Shown: positions 26,273 through 35,664, counted from the first letter of the stretch. The stretch is 64,000 bases of DNA from Ferranicluibacter quercicola (GCF_021168455.1 NZ_JAJOZR010000010.1:124001-188000), one strand, 5' to 3'. Numbers and translations: made by a program. The notes: generated by a model from the letters alone, not told the origin.

Positions 26273-27042
26273 CAGAAATTGTCCTTGCGCCTGCGGATCT
26301 CGGCAAAGACCTCGCCATCGCTGGCGGACGGCAGGCCGAGATGGGCGCGGATGCCGGGATCGGCCGGGCGCAGGAAAGGATTGGTGCGTTTTTCCAGGCC
26401 GAGCGTCGTCGGCGCGGTGAAGCCGCCACGCGCGCGCAGCGCTTCGATCTCGGCGGCTCGGGCCTTCAGTTCGGCATTGTCGGGGTCGACCGTCACGGCG
26501 AAGCGGGCGTTCGACAGCGTGTATTCGTGGCCGAAATAGACCTGCGTGTCGTCCGGCAGCGCCATCAGCTTCTGCAGCGAGGCCCACATATCGGCCGGCG
26601 AGCCTTCGAACAGGCGGCCGCAGCCGAGCGCAAAGAGCGTGTCGGCGGCAAAGAGCAGGCGATCGTCCGGCAGATGGTAGCAGATATGGCCTGATGTGTG
26701 GCCCGGCGTGCCGATGACGCGGACCTTGTGGCCGGCGAAGGTGAAATCGCCGCCGTCGCCGATGGTCATGTCGATGCCGGGAATGCGCGAGGCCTCGCGA
26801 TCCGGGCCGATGATGGTCGCGTCGTAGCGGGTCTTGAGCGCAAGGTTCGCCTCCACATGGTCGTTGTGGTGGTGGGTGGTGAAGATGTGCGTCAGCGTCC
26901 AGCCGCGCCGCTCCAGCGCGTCGAGGATCGGCTGTTCCTCCGGCGCGTCGATCGAGGCCGTCTCGCCGCTTTCGGGATCGTGGAGGAGAACACCGAAATT
27001 GTCGGTCCGGCAGAGGAACAGGTCGAGATCGAGCGCGGGCAT
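26272..27042 (-). CDS. gloB: Hydroxyacylglutathione hydrolase (glyoxalase II)
   Basis: A 256-residue metallo-beta-lactamase-fold enzyme that hydrolyses S-lactoylglutathione to lactate and glutathione in methylglyoxal detoxification. The metal motif is H57-H-H59-N-D61-H62, with further ligands in GTPGHTSGH, DTLFALGCGR and YFGHEYT. The C-terminal glutathione-binding HAGH_C domain is present (ELKARAAEIEALRARGGFTA, then NPFLR). It leads the gloB-cupin pair. Confidence 0.95.
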   Translation of the reverse strand: MPALDLDLFLCRTDNFGVLLHDPESGETASIDAPEEQPILDALERRGWTLTHIFTTHHHNDHVEANLALKTRYDATIIGPDREASRIPGIDMTIGDGGDFTFAGHKVRVIGTPGHTSGHICYHLPDDRLLFAADTLFALGCGRLFEGSPADMWASLQKLMALPDDTQVYFGHEYTLSNARFAVTVDPDNAELKARAAEIEALRARGGFTAPTTLGLEKRTNPFLRPADPGIRAHLGLPSASDGEVFAEIRRRKDNF

Positions 27043-27200
27043 GGTGAGGTCCTCGAAGAGGTCTGGGACGCGGGGTTGCCCGAGGGAATGTAAAGGCGGC
27101 GCAGGGGAAGTCCAGCGATCGCGTGCCGGCGCGCGAACCCGGCGGGAAAATCGGCGCCGCCCCGGTTTCCTTTCGCCGGGCCGCGCACTACCCTCTGTTT

Positions 27201-27956
27201 ATGCACGCCGATATCGTCGATCTTCGTCAGTTCTACCATTCGCGGCTCGGGCGCTTTACCGAGCAGGCGATCTCCATGGCGCTCGCCTCCATCTGGGCGC
27301 GGTTGCCGGAAGAGCGGCTGGTGGGGCTCGGCTATGTCCTGCCCTATCTCGAGCGCTTCCGGGCCGATACGGAGCGGACCTTCGCCTTCATGCCGGCGGG
27401 GCAGGGGGCGGTGAACTGGCCGGTGGCGGAGCTGTCCTCGACGGCGCTGGTGTTCGACGAGGAACTACCGCTGCCCGACAGCTCGATCGACCGCATTCTC
27501 ATGGTGCATTCGCTGGAATTTGCCGAGAACCCGCGCGAGACCATGAAGGAGATCTGGCGGGTGCTCGCGCCCGGCGGGCGGCTCGTCATCGTGGTGCCCA
27601 ACCGGCAGGGCGTCTGGGCGCGGATGGACCATACGCCGTTCGGCTCCGGCCGGCCCTATTCGCGCGGGCAGCTGACGGCGCTGCTGCGGGAGACGAACTT
27701 CACGCCCGGCGCCTCCTGCGAGGCGCTGTTCTTCCCGCCCTCGACCACGAAGACCGTGCTGAAGCTCGGACGGGCCTTCGAGAAGATGGGGCGTGCGCTC
27801 TGGCCGGTGTTCTCCGGCGTCATCATCGTCGAGGCGCAGAAGCGGCTTTATCAGGGGCTGCCGGTGGCGGCGCGGGCCTCGCGCCGGGTGTTCGTGCCCG
27901 TGCTCGCGCCGCAGGGCGTGCCGACCACGCGCGACGGCCAGCCGCCGGTGCGGTGA
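27201..27956 (+). CDS. Class I SAM-dependent methyltransferase
   Basis: A 251-residue predicted methyltransferase with motif LPLPDSSIDRILMVHSLEF followed by REIWRVLAPGGRLVIVVPNR-like sequence (here KEIWRVLAPGGRLVIVVPN), both typical of UbiE/Methyltransf_11 proteins. The glycine-rich SAM loop is atypical (GLGYVLPYLERF), so activity should be viewed with caution. The N-terminus MHADIVDLRQFYHSRLGR is typical of a conserved alphaproteobacterial family encoded next to gloB. I chose the ATG at 27201; no strong Shine-Dalgarno is seen. Substrate unknown. Confidence 0.85.
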   Translation: MHADIVDLRQFYHSRLGRFTEQAISMALASIWARLPEERLVGLGYVLPYLERFRADTERTFAFMPAGQGAVNWPVAELSSTALVFDEELPLPDSSIDRILMVHSLEFAENPRETMKEIWRVLAPGGRLVIVVPNRQGVWARMDHTPFGSGRPYSRGQLTALLRETNFTPGASCEALFFPPSTTKTVLKLGRAFEKMGRALWPVFSGVIIVEAQKRLYQGLPVAARASRRVFVPVLAPQGVPTTRDGQPPVR

Positions 27957-28038
27957 GGGCCTGCCCCTTAAGCCCTCGACAAGGCGGCGGCGGGGCGGTA
28001 ATGGCAAAGCCATCCGTGACACCAGCGAAAGCCAGACC

Positions 28039-29145
28039 ATGAGCTCCCTCCCGAACGCTCCGACCCCGCGCCCCGGCATTCTCGACATCGCCGCCTATGT
28101 GCCGGGCAAGGAACACGCTCCGGGCGTGGCCAAGGTCCACAAGCTCTCCTCCAACGAGACGCCGCTGGGCGCGAGCCCCAAGGCGCTGGAGGCCTTTCGC
28201 CAGGCCGCCGGCCAGCTGGAGCGCTACCCGGACGGGCAGGCGCTCGAGCTTCGCAACGCGATTGCGGAAGTTTACGCGCTAAACCCAGCCAACCTGATGT
28301 GCGGCAACGGCTCGGACGAGCTTCTGGGGCTGCTCGCCCACACCTATCTCGCGCCGGGCGATGAGGCCGTCATCACCGAGCACGGCTTTCTCGTCTACAA
28401 AATCCAGATCATGGCCGCCGGCGGTGTGCCCGTGACGGTCAAGGAGCAGGATTGCCGCGTCGATGTCGATGCGATCCTCGCCGCCGTGACGAGCAGGACG
28501 AAGCTTGTGTTCATCGCCAATCCCGGCAACCCCACGGGCACCTTCGTGCCGGTCGAGGACGTGCGCCGCCTGCAGGCCGGCCTGCCGAAGCACGTCCTGC
28601 TCGTGCTCGACGCGGCCTATGCGGAATATGTGCGGCGCAACGACTACGAGGCGGGGATCGAGCTGGTCTCGTCAAACCAGAACGTCGTGATGACGCGCAC
28701 CTTTTCCAAGGTCTACGGCCTCGCCGCCCTTCGCGTCGGCTGGATCTATGCGCCGGCCGCGGTCATCGACGCGCTGAACCGCAGCCGTGGGCCGTTCAAC
28801 CTGAATGCGCCGGCGATTGCGGCCGGTGCCGCTGCCGTTCGCGACAAGGCGTTCACCGCGGCTGCCGTCGATTTCAACGCGGAATGGCTGGCGAAGGTCA
28901 GCGAGCGGCTGACGGCGCTCGGTCTCAAGGTCACGCCGTCGGTCGCGAATTTCGTGCTGTTCCATTTCCCCGATGTCGATGGCAAGCGGGCGGAGGATGC
29001 CGATGCGTTCCTGACCAGCCGCGGTTTCATCCTGCGGGCCGTGCGCGGCTACGGCTTCCCCAATGCGCTGCGCCTGTCGATCGGCACGGAGGAGGCGAAC
29101 GAAGGCGTTCTCGCCGCCCTTGCCGAATTTCTCGGGAAGAACTGA
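28039..29145 (+). CDS. hisC: Histidinol-phosphate aminotransferase family protein
   Basis: A 368-residue PLP enzyme of fold type I that transaminates imidazole acetol phosphate or aromatic 2-oxo acids. Seen are KLSSNETPLGASPKALEAFR, CGNGSDELLGLLAHTYL, IANPGNPTGTFVP, DAAYAEYV, and the Schiff-base lysine K224 in TFSKVYGLAALRVGW. It is followed 8 bp later by a prephenate/arogenate dehydrogenase gene, so it probably serves tyrosine or phenylalanine synthesis as well as, or instead of, histidine synthesis. Confidence 0.93.
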   Translation: MSSLPNAPTPRPGILDIAAYVPGKEHAPGVAKVHKLSSNETPLGASPKALEAFRQAAGQLERYPDGQALELRNAIAEVYALNPANLMCGNGSDELLGLLAHTYLAPGDEAVITEHGFLVYKIQIMAAGGVPVTVKEQDCRVDVDAILAAVTSRTKLVFIANPGNPTGTFVPVEDVRRLQAGLPKHVLLVLDAAYAEYVRRNDYEAGIELVSSNQNVVMTRTFSKVYGLAALRVGWIYAPAAVIDALNRSRGPFNLNAPAIAAGAAAVRDKAFTAAAVDFNAEWLAKVSERLTALGLKVTPSVANFVLFHFPDVDGKRAEDADAFLTSRGFILRAVRGYGFPNALRLSIGTEEANEGVLAALAEFLGKN

Positions 29146-29153
29146 GACCTGAC

Positions 29154-30080
29154 ATGGCCAAGCTCTTCGAAAAGGTCGCGCTGATCGGCATCGGCCTCAT
29201 CGGCTCCTCCATCGCGCGGGAGATCCGCGACAAGGGGCTTTCGGCCTCGGTGACGATCTCGACCCGCAGCCGCGAGACGCTGGACCGGGCGCAGGTGCTC
29301 GGTCTCGGCGACCGCTATGTGCTGTCGGCCGGCGAGGCCGTGGAGGATGCGGATCTCGTCATCGTCTCCGTGCCGGTCGGCGCGTCCGGTGCCGTGGCGC
29401 AGGCGATCGCGCCGCATCTGAAAGCGGGGGCGATCGTCACCGACGTCGGCTCCACCAAGGGCTCCGTCATCGCGCAGATGGCGCCGCATATGCCGCAGGG
29501 CGTTCACTTCATTCCCGGCCACCCAATTGCGGGAACGGAATATTCCGGCCCGGATGCCGGCTTCGTCGGTCTTTTCAAGAGCCGCTGGTGCATTCTGACA
29601 CCGCCGGCCGGCACCGACGAGACCGCCAAGGGGCAGCTGCGTGCCTTCTGGGAGGCGCTCGGCTCGGATGTCGAGGAGATGGACCCGGAACACCACGACA
29701 AGGTTCTCGCCATCGTTTCCCATCTGCCGCACATCATCGCCTACAATATCGTGGGGACGGCGGACGATCTGGAGACGGTGACGGAATCTGAAGTCATCAA
29801 ATATTCGGCCTCGGGCTTTCGCGACTTCACGCGTCTCGCCGCATCCGACCCGACCATGTGGCGCGACGTCTGCCTGCACAACAAGGACGCGATTCTCGAA
29901 ATGCTGTCGCGGTTCTCCGAGGATCTCGCCTATCTTCAGCGGGCGATCCGCTGGGGTGACGGCGACAAGCTGTTCGACCTCTTCACCCGCACCCGCGCGA
30001 TCCGCCGCTCGATCATCCAGGCCGGTCAGGATACCGACATGGTGGACTTCGGCCGCCATGCGCTGGACGCGAAGAGCTGA
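29154..30080 (+). CDS. tyrC: Prephenate/arogenate dehydrogenase family protein
   Basis: A 308-residue NAD(P)-dependent dehydrogenase of tyrosine synthesis. The N-terminal Rossmann motif is GIGLIGSSIAREI (10-22), with DVGSTKGSVI, HFIPGHPIAGTEYSGP and the C-terminal helical domain SGFRDFTRLAASDPTMWRDV. No ACT domain follows, so it is the short, probably feedback-insensitive, cyclohexadienyl-type form. It sits directly after hisC with an 8-bp gap; together they make a tyrosine branch. Confidence 0.94.
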   Translation: MAKLFEKVALIGIGLIGSSIAREIRDKGLSASVTISTRSRETLDRAQVLGLGDRYVLSAGEAVEDADLVIVSVPVGASGAVAQAIAPHLKAGAIVTDVGSTKGSVIAQMAPHMPQGVHFIPGHPIAGTEYSGPDAGFVGLFKSRWCILTPPAGTDETAKGQLRAFWEALGSDVEEMDPEHHDKVLAIVSHLPHIIAYNIVGTADDLETVTESEVIKYSASGFRDFTRLAASDPTMWRDVCLHNKDAILEMLSRFSEDLAYLQRAIRWGDGDKLFDLFTRTRAIRRSIIQAGQDTDMVDFGRHALDAKS

Positions 30081-30106
30081 CGCCCGCCATATCTTGACGG
30101 CTTGGA

Positions 30107-31108
30107 TCAGAGCTGCGGCAGCACGCCGATGGGGATGAAGGCGAGGAAGGCGGTGCCGTCGCGCACATTAAGCGTGACGGTGGTGTCGTTGCCGCCCGCG
30201 GCCAGCGCCGTCAGCATGTTGGCGGCGTTATCGAGCATGTTCTCGCTCTCCGGAAAGGCCGTTGCCAGAGCCGTGCGCCACGCCTGAACGTCCTGCATCG
30301 TCACCTTGAAGGCGCCGGAGATCAGCCCCTGATCGTCGACGGTGAACGGGCCGTTGGCGGTCGTCACCATGCCGTTTCCGAGGTCGAGCGTCAGGTTGCG
30401 AACCTCGCCTGCACTGTTGCGCAGGGCATGACGCGAAAGGCCGCCGCGATCGAGCACCGTCGCGCGATCCTTGACCGTGAGGTCGATGGCGGCATTCATC
30501 AGCGGCAGCAGGCTTGCGCCGTTGCCGGGCTTCAGGTCGAGGCCGGTGATGGAGACGGCGGCATCGAGATCCGCCGCATTCTGGCGCAGATGCAGCTCGG
30601 TATGGCTCGTGGCGAAGCCTAGCACATCTTCGCCCGGCGTGGGCACCAGCGTGCCGGTCAGGCGTTCGGAGACGATGGACGTGCGGCTGAGGCCCGAGAA
30701 CGTCGCCTGGATGCTCGCCTTCAGCGCCTGCCAGTTCATGGATGTCGCGATGCCGGGGGAAAAGCGCAGTTCGGCCGGGCCATCCACCTCGATGACGGCG
30801 TGTCCCGGCCAGTAGACCTGTGCTGCGGACCGGAGAGCCCCCGCGGAGCCGGAAGCCCCGAGCTGGGTATCGTCCACCTTCACGGCATCGCAGAACAGCC
30901 CGATGCGGAACGGGAAGCCGCGAACGGTCAGGCCGTCGCAGCGGGCCGTCGCGCTACCGGAGCGGCTGGTGAGGAAGCTGGCGAGCCGCGTCTCGATCTG
31001 ATGGGCGGCGAGAAACCAGATGCCGCTATAGACCGCCAGAAAGATCGCGATGCCGATGCCGAGACGCCTGATGCGGAGACCTGCGGCCGGCGGTGCTGTC
31101 TGTGTCAT
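30107..31108 (-). CDS. DUF2125 domain-containing membrane-anchored protein
   Basis: A 333-residue protein with one N-terminal helix (about 14-33, IGIAIFLAVYSGIWFLAAHQ) and a long periplasmic beta-rich region. The motif CDGLTVRGFPFRIGLFCDAV, near residues 57-76, is characteristic of DUF2125, a family confined mainly to alphaproteobacteria and of unknown function. It converges on tyrC with 26 bp between stops. It may be a lipid-transfer or AsmA-like envelope protein, but that is speculation. Confidence 0.85.
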   Translation of the reverse strand: MTQTAPPAAGLRIRRLGIGIAIFLAVYSGIWFLAAHQIETRLASFLTSRSGSATARCDGLTVRGFPFRIGLFCDAVKVDDTQLGASGSAGALRSAAQVYWPGHAVIEVDGPAELRFSPGIATSMNWQALKASIQATFSGLSRTSIVSERLTGTLVPTPGEDVLGFATSHTELHLRQNAADLDAAVSITGLDLKPGNGASLLPLMNAAIDLTVKDRATVLDRGGLSRHALRNSAGEVRNLTLDLGNGMVTTANGPFTVDDQGLISGAFKVTMQDVQAWRTALATAFPESENMLDNAANMLTALAAGGNDTTVTLNVRDGTAFLAFIPIGVLPQL

Positions 31109-31392
31109 GCGGGTCTCCGGTCGGCGGTCTGGATTTCGGCGCGGTGGACGGCGCTCTCCGGCAGCGCCGGCACCCCTCGGACAAGGCTGCGTCGTGCCGG
31201 TCTTCTACCGCATAACATCACGGATCGGAATGCGTGCGGAAAAATAGCCGGACGCTCGGACCGTCGTGGCCATCGTCGCCAAAATGCAGGCGCGGCCGAT
31301 CCGGCACGTTCCGCTTGCTGCCGTTTTGCAGTAGGAGGGCAGGCCGGCAGAGATGGCCGGCCTGTGAACGACGACGATGGGATGGACCTTCT

Positions 31393-31950
31393 GTGGCGGA
31401 CCTTGTGGTAACGGATTCGGACGACGTGTGGGTGTTCGGCTATGGCTCGCTGATGTGGAATCCGGGCTTTCCCTTCGTCGAGCAGGCCCGGGCTCGGGTT
31501 TTCGGCTACCGCCGGGCGCTGTGCGTGCACTCCCATGTTCATCGCGGCACGGCGGAGAGCCCCGGGCTGGTGCTCGGCCTCGACCTCGGCGGCTCCTGCC
31601 TCGGCATGGCGTTCCGCATCGCGCCCGCGGATCGCGCGGACGTCATCGCCTATCTGCGCGAGCGCGAGCTGGTCACCCATGTTTACAAGGAGCGTATGCT
31701 GCCGCTGCGGCTCGCCGACGGGCGAACGGTCATGGCCGTCGCCTATGTGATCGACCGGGCGCATCTGCAATATGCAGGCGCCCTGCAGGCCGATGAGGCG
31801 GCGTTGATCGTCGCCTCTGCGCGCGGGCGCTCGGGCGAGAATGTCGATTATGTCATGAACACGCTCGACCATTTGCGCGCCATGGGCATCCGCGATCACT
31901 GGCTGGAAGAGGTCGGCCGCGGCGTGCAGGTGCTGCGCGCCAAGCGCTAG
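31393..31950 (+). CDS. ChaC-type gamma-glutamylcyclotransferase
   Basis: A 185-residue protein that should convert gamma-glutamyl compounds such as glutathione to 5-oxoproline. The substrate loop VFGYGSLMWNPGF is at residues 15-27, the catalytic glutamate is expected in RERELVTHVYKERML, and the C-terminal GENVDYVMNTLDHLRAMGI fits ChaC. A GTG at 31393 is my start; GTG at 31405 is an alternative, and no clear ribosome-binding site decides. Its TAG shares bases with the stop of the convergent plsC (CTAG). The preceding gap 31109-31392 shows no other gene. Confidence 0.85.
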   Translation: MADLVVTDSDDVWVFGYGSLMWNPGFPFVEQARARVFGYRRALCVHSHVHRGTAESPGLVLGLDLGGSCLGMAFRIAPADRADVIAYLRERELVTHVYKERMLPLRLADGRTVMAVAYVIDRAHLQYAGALQADEAALIVASARGRSGENVDYVMNTLDHLRAMGIRDHWLEEVGRGVQVLRAKR

Positions 31951-32747
31951 CTTTTCTCCGGCACGGCGACGCCGAGTTCGGCAAGCCGCGTGCGCGCGGT
32001 CTCCGGCAGGGGGAGATGCGGGTTGTCGCGGACGGTTTCCACGAGCAGTTCGTCGCTGGCGGTTTCCGTCACCGCGATCAGCGTTTTCAGGAAGGTGTCC
32101 GCGTCCAGTCCGGGACCGATCGGCGGGAGAATGCGGACCTTGAAGTGGCCGGGGAATCGCAGTGTCGTGCTGCGGGGCCAGAAGAGACCGGGATGCATCG
32201 CCACCGGCACGACGGGCACCTGCAGATCGCGATAGAGACGGGCGATACCGTATTTGTAATCCGGCGGCGCGCCGGGCGACCGACGGGTGCCCTCGGGATA
32301 GATGATCAATTGCCGGCCCGTGGCGATTTCCGCCTTGGCGCGCTGCATGACGGCGGCCATGGCCCGGCCGCGGGCGCTGCGGTCCACCGGCACCATGCGC
32401 TGCTTGGCGACATACCAGCCGAACAGCGGAATGCGCATCAGCTCGCGCTTGAGGATGAAGAACGGATCCGACAGCCACGGCAGCAGGGCATAGACGTCCC
32501 AGAAGGACTGGTGCTTGGGGGCCAGGATATAGACGCCGTCCTTCGGAATGTTGTCGAGCCCCTCGATCTCGAAGGTCGTGCCGACGATCACCCGCATCAG
32601 CCAGTGATTGCTGCGCGCCCAGTTCTTCGGCACGAACCAGGACGTCTTGCGCGACACGAGAAAATAGACCGGCGTCAGCACGATCATGCGCAGGATGAGA
32701 TTGGCGTAAAAGGCGACGTTGAAGAGGACCGAGCGAAGGCGAATCAT
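31947..32747 (-). CDS. plsC: 1-acyl-sn-glycerol-3-phosphate acyltransferase
   Basis: A 266-residue PlsC-type acyltransferase that acylates lysophosphatidic acid in phospholipid synthesis at the inner membrane. A membrane helix near residues 8-30 precedes the catalytic HX4D (PKHQSFWD) and the acceptor motif YPEGTRRS. The ATG at 32747 is preferred over an upstream GTG at 32777. Its stop overlaps the stop of the opposing gamma-glutamylcyclotransferase gene. It is downstream of ydcF on the same strand, 111 bp apart. Confidence 0.93.
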   Translation of the reverse strand: MIRLRSVLFNVAFYANLILRMIVLTPVYFLVSRKTSWFVPKNWARSNHWLMRVIVGTTFEIEGLDNIPKDGVYILAPKHQSFWDVYALLPWLSDPFFILKRELMRIPLFGWYVAKQRMVPVDRSARGRAMAAVMQRAKAEIATGRQLIIYPEGTRRSPGAPPDYKYGIARLYRDLQVPVVPVAMHPGLFWPRSTTLRFPGHFKVRILPPIGPGLDADTFLKTLIAVTETASDELLVETVRDNPHLPLPETARTRLAELGVAVPEKS

Positions 32748-32858
32748 GGGCGGCTTTCGAAGAGCGAGCGGCAGCACGGATCGAGCGTGCCCTGCCGGCT
32801 GCCTACACCAATAAAGCCGCGACGAAAACCGGGATCTCGCGCGCGGCGGTGCTCATGC

Positions 32859-33578
32859 CTATTGCCCGGTCTGGGCGCGCTCCGTCCGCAAGCCGCTGTC
32901 CGTCGGTGTGCCCAGGAGATCGCGCAGCGACGCGACGGTCAGCTTGGCATATTCGGTAAGGATCGATTTCAGCACCATGGGATTGGCCATCCAGTTCGTG
33001 CTCTTCAGGTCGGAATTGACGACCGGGTAGGGCACGAAGGCGATGCCCGGATTGGCGCGGCGAAGCTCCAGCAGGCTGCGGGGCATGTGATAATTGTTGG
33101 TGACGACGAGGATGCTCCTGTAGCCGTTGTTGCGGATCCAGTTTGCGGTTTCGTGTGCATTGCCGATCGTGTCGATGGCATCGTGGCCGATATCGACGCA
33201 GCAGCGGAAGAGATCGGCGGAGCTCTGGGTGTTGCGGCGGATCTGGCTGCTGGTGGTGGTGGGGTGCACGCCGGAGATCAGCAGGCGCTGGCCGGCACCG
33301 GCCTTGAGCAGATCGACCGCCTGGTCGATGCGCTGGAACCCGCCGGTGAGAACCACGATGGCATCGGCCTTGGGGTTGGCCGGCGGCTGGAGCGAGGCCA
33401 CCTGATCGGCGAAATAGAGAAGGCTCGCCGTGCCGCAGCCGGCCACCATCAGCAGGACATAGAAGGTCAGGCGGGCGAGCTGCCGCCGGAAGCTGACATG
33501 CCGGCGCGTTCGCCGGGCAAGGCGCCTGCGCTCGGTTTCGCCGGAAGTCTCCGCTTCGGAGGTTTCGTCCGCCATCAT
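32859..33578 (-). CDS. YdcF family (DUF218) membrane protein
   Basis: A 239-residue protein with one N-terminal helix (about 36-57) and a periplasmic or cytoplasmic DUF218 domain: KADAIVVLTGGFQRIDQAVD, LLISGVHP, TIGNAHETANWIRNNGYRSI and VVTNNYHMPRSLLELRR. The related SanA and ElyC proteins act in envelope integrity and peptidoglycan or undecaprenyl metabolism, so a role beside the ftsEX division genes is reasonable. GGAAG lies 6 nt before the first of two ATGs. It follows ftsX with a 153-bp gap. Confidence 0.85.
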   Translation of the reverse strand: MMADETSEAETSGETERRRLARRTRRHVSFRRQLARLTFYVLLMVAGCGTASLLYFADQVASLQPPANPKADAIVVLTGGFQRIDQAVDLLKAGAGQRLLISGVHPTTTSSQIRRNTQSSADLFRCCVDIGHDAIDTIGNAHETANWIRNNGYRSILVVTNNYHMPRSLLELRRANPGIAFVPYPVVNSDLKSTNWMANPMVLKSILTEYAKLTVASLRDLLGTPTDSGLRTERAQTGQ

Positions 33579-33731
33579 GATGTTCTTCCACCGTTGCGCC
33601 GGATGTCCGCGGCGCGACGGGACGGGTGTTGCGATGCTGTGCGACCAGTGAACCCGCTTTGCGCCTTAACGATGGCTTCGCGGGGTGAAGCGCGGAAAAC
33701 GGGAGACGGTAAGGGCGCGCAGATCGGCATG

Positions 33732-34769
33732 TCAGGAATTCGGAATGAGATCGGCCCGGGCCGGGTCGGAGCGGATGCGGTCGATTTCGTAGATGGTGCG
33801 CATGACCGTGAAGCGCGCCGTGAGCGTGGTGAGGAGCGCGATGACGAGCATGATGGCGGCGATGCCGAGATAGCCGGTGTAACCGATCGTGAAGGTGCCG
33901 AAGAGGGCCGTGGCCTGATCGCTCTGGGGCGTGGCGAGCGAGCGCGACTGCCACCAGCCGGCCAGGGCAAAGGACAGCGCGGCCAGCAGCCCGCCCGCGC
34001 CCGCGCCCTTGAAGCTGATCTTCAGGAAATGCTTCTGGAACTCGGAGGCGACGAAGCTTGCCTCGGCACCCACGAAGTGCAGCACCTCGACGATGTGGCG
34101 GTTGCCCGACAGCGTGCCGCGCGTGGCGAAGATGACGGTGAGGACCATGGCGGAGAAGACGAGGGTGAGCACCCCCGTGCCGATGAGCGCGGTCGTGTGC
34201 GCCATGGCCACCAGCCGGTCCACCCAGGTCCGGTGATCGTCGAGCGTTGCCTGCGGGATTTCGCCCGTCAGCCGCGCGCGCATTCCGGCGAAATCGGGCG
34301 GGTTGCGCTCGTCGATGGTGATGATGACGAGGCGGGGCACCGGCAGCTCGTCGATATCGAGGCCTTCGCCGAGCCATGGCTCCAGCAGGCGGGCGGTTGC
34401 GGTGCGATCGACGATATTGCCGTTGACGGTGCCGTCGAAGGTCAGCGCGATATCGCGCGCGTCGCGCAGGGCCTTTTCCATGTCCAGTCCTTCCTCGGGC
34501 CGGATCTGGATCGTCACCTCGCGGGAGATCTCGCTCTGCCAGCTTTCGGCCGTCGAGCGCACCATGGAGACTGCGCCGAGCGTGAGGCAGGCGAGGAAGG
34601 ACATGATGGCGATGACGAGCATGAGCGCATTGCCCGAGACGTTGACCGGCGGCACGATGGGCGCCATCGGGCGGACGCGCATGGGCGCCTTGCGCCCTTC
34701 CGTTTCCGCCTGCGTGCTGCGGGCGGGCGCCTTCACGGTTTTGGGCGGCGTCTTGCGGGCGTCAGTCAT
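33732..34769 (-). CDS. ftsX: Cell division protein FtsX
   Basis: A 345-residue membrane partner of FtsE. It has a proline-rich cytoplasmic N-terminus (1-45), a first helix at about 48-70, a periplasmic domain (about 75-190) and three C-terminal helices in the FtsX permease fold. FtsEX couples ATP hydrolysis to activation of peptidoglycan hydrolases at the septum. Its start overlaps the ftsE stop by 8 bp. The periplasmic part diverges strongly from that of E. coli, as usual in alphaproteobacteria. Confidence 0.93.
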   Translation of the reverse strand: MTDARKTPPKTVKAPARSTQAETEGRKAPMRVRPMAPIVPPVNVSGNALMLVIAIMSFLACLTLGAVSMVRSTAESWQSEISREVTIQIRPEEGLDMEKALRDARDIALTFDGTVNGNIVDRTATARLLEPWLGEGLDIDELPVPRLVIITIDERNPPDFAGMRARLTGEIPQATLDDHRTWVDRLVAMAHTTALIGTGVLTLVFSAMVLTVIFATRGTLSGNRHIVEVLHFVGAEASFVASEFQKHFLKISFKGAGAGGLLAALSFALAGWWQSRSLATPQSDQATALFGTFTIGYTGYLGIAAIMLVIALLTTLTARFTVMRTIYEIDRIRSDPARADLIPNS

Positions 34770-35421
34770 AGATGTCGAGCCGCCCTTGCGACAGGATCAT
34801 GCGGCGCGCTTCCACCTGATCCATCAGCGAGAGATCGTGCGTCGCGATGACGACGGCGGTGCCGAGGCGGTTCAGCTCCATGAACAGGTTGAGCAGGCGG
34901 CGGGCCATGGGCGGATCGACATTGCCGGTCGGCTCGTCGGCGAGCAGGATTTCCGGCCGGTCGATGAGCGCGCGGGCGATGGCGGCGCGCTGCTTTTCCC
35001 CGCCCGAGAGAACCGGCGGCAGAACGTTGATCCGCTCGCCGAGGCCGACCCAGCCGAGAAGCTCCAGCACGTCGGAGCGATAGGAGGATTCGTCCTTGCC
35101 GCGGACACGCAGCGGCAGAGCGACGTTCTCATAGGTGGTGAGGTGATCGAGAAGGCGAAAGTCCTGAAAGACGATGCCGACGCGGCGACGGAGCATGGGC
35201 AGTTCGTCGCGCGGGATGGAGGCGATGTTGCGGTCGAACATGCGGATGAGGCCGCGCGTCGGCTGCAGCGACAGGAACAGAAGGCGCAGCAGCGTGGTCT
35301 TGCCGGCGCCCGAGGGGCCGGTGAGGAACTGGAAGGACTTGCGCGGGATGTCGAAGGTCAGGTCGCGGAGAATTTCCGGTCCCATGCCGTAGCGCAATCC
35401 GACGTTCTCGAAATGAATCAA
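34762..35421 (-). CDS. ftsE: Cell division ATP-binding protein FtsE
   Basis: A 219-residue ABC ATPase. Walker A is GPSGAGKTTLL (about 37-47), the signature is LSGGEKQRAAIARAL, and Walker B is ILLADEPTGNVD. The start MIHFENVGLRYG and EILRDLTFDI are typical FtsE. It works with FtsX at the division septum. Upstream is a perfect CtrA-type box (35482-35496), consistent with cell-cycle-timed expression as in other alphaproteobacteria. Confidence 0.95.
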   Translation of the reverse strand: MIHFENVGLRYGMGPEILRDLTFDIPRKSFQFLTGPSGAGKTTLLRLLFLSLQPTRGLIRMFDRNIASIPRDELPMLRRRVGIVFQDFRLLDHLTTYENVALPLRVRGKDESSYRSDVLELLGWVGLGERINVLPPVLSGGEKQRAAIARALIDRPEILLADEPTGNVDPPMARRLLNLFMELNRLGTAVVIATHDLSLMDQVEARRMILSQGRLDIYD

Positions 35422-35481
35422 CTTCCAGCCTCTGAGATGGACGCTCTACCGCCAAGTGCGGGCGCGATCCGGCCAGCATGG

Positions 35482-35496
35482 TTAAACACTGGTTAA
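35482..35496. promoter_or_regulatory. Candidate CtrA-binding site upstream of ftsE
   Basis: TTAA-ACACTGG-TTAA matches the CtrA core TTAA-N7-TTAA exactly. It lies 61-75 bp before the ftsE start and 170 bp before the divergent gene at 35665. A further half-site TTAAC is at 35505-35509, and another at 35594. The region is AT-rich in a GC-rich genome, so it stands out. Confidence 0.6.
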
Positions 35497-35664
35497 TTTT
35501 CCCTTTAACGTCCCACGCAAAAACGTCGCTTTGAGGGCCATGGTGGCGTCCTGACCTTTCGCGAGGGCGTTGCGAAGCCACGTTTCCGTTCTGTTAACCC
35601 TTCGTCTTTACCTTTCGGCAAGGAATTCCTCGTCTTCGGGCGAGCGCGCCGCGGAGGACGATGC

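Noticed and set aside
32016..34850. A 944-codon open frame on the plus strand.
   Set aside because: It runs antisense through plsC, ydcF and ftsX, all with clear family motifs. High GC in third codon positions of real genes removes stops from the opposite strand. Its translation is Arg/Gly/Asp-rich without recognisable domains.
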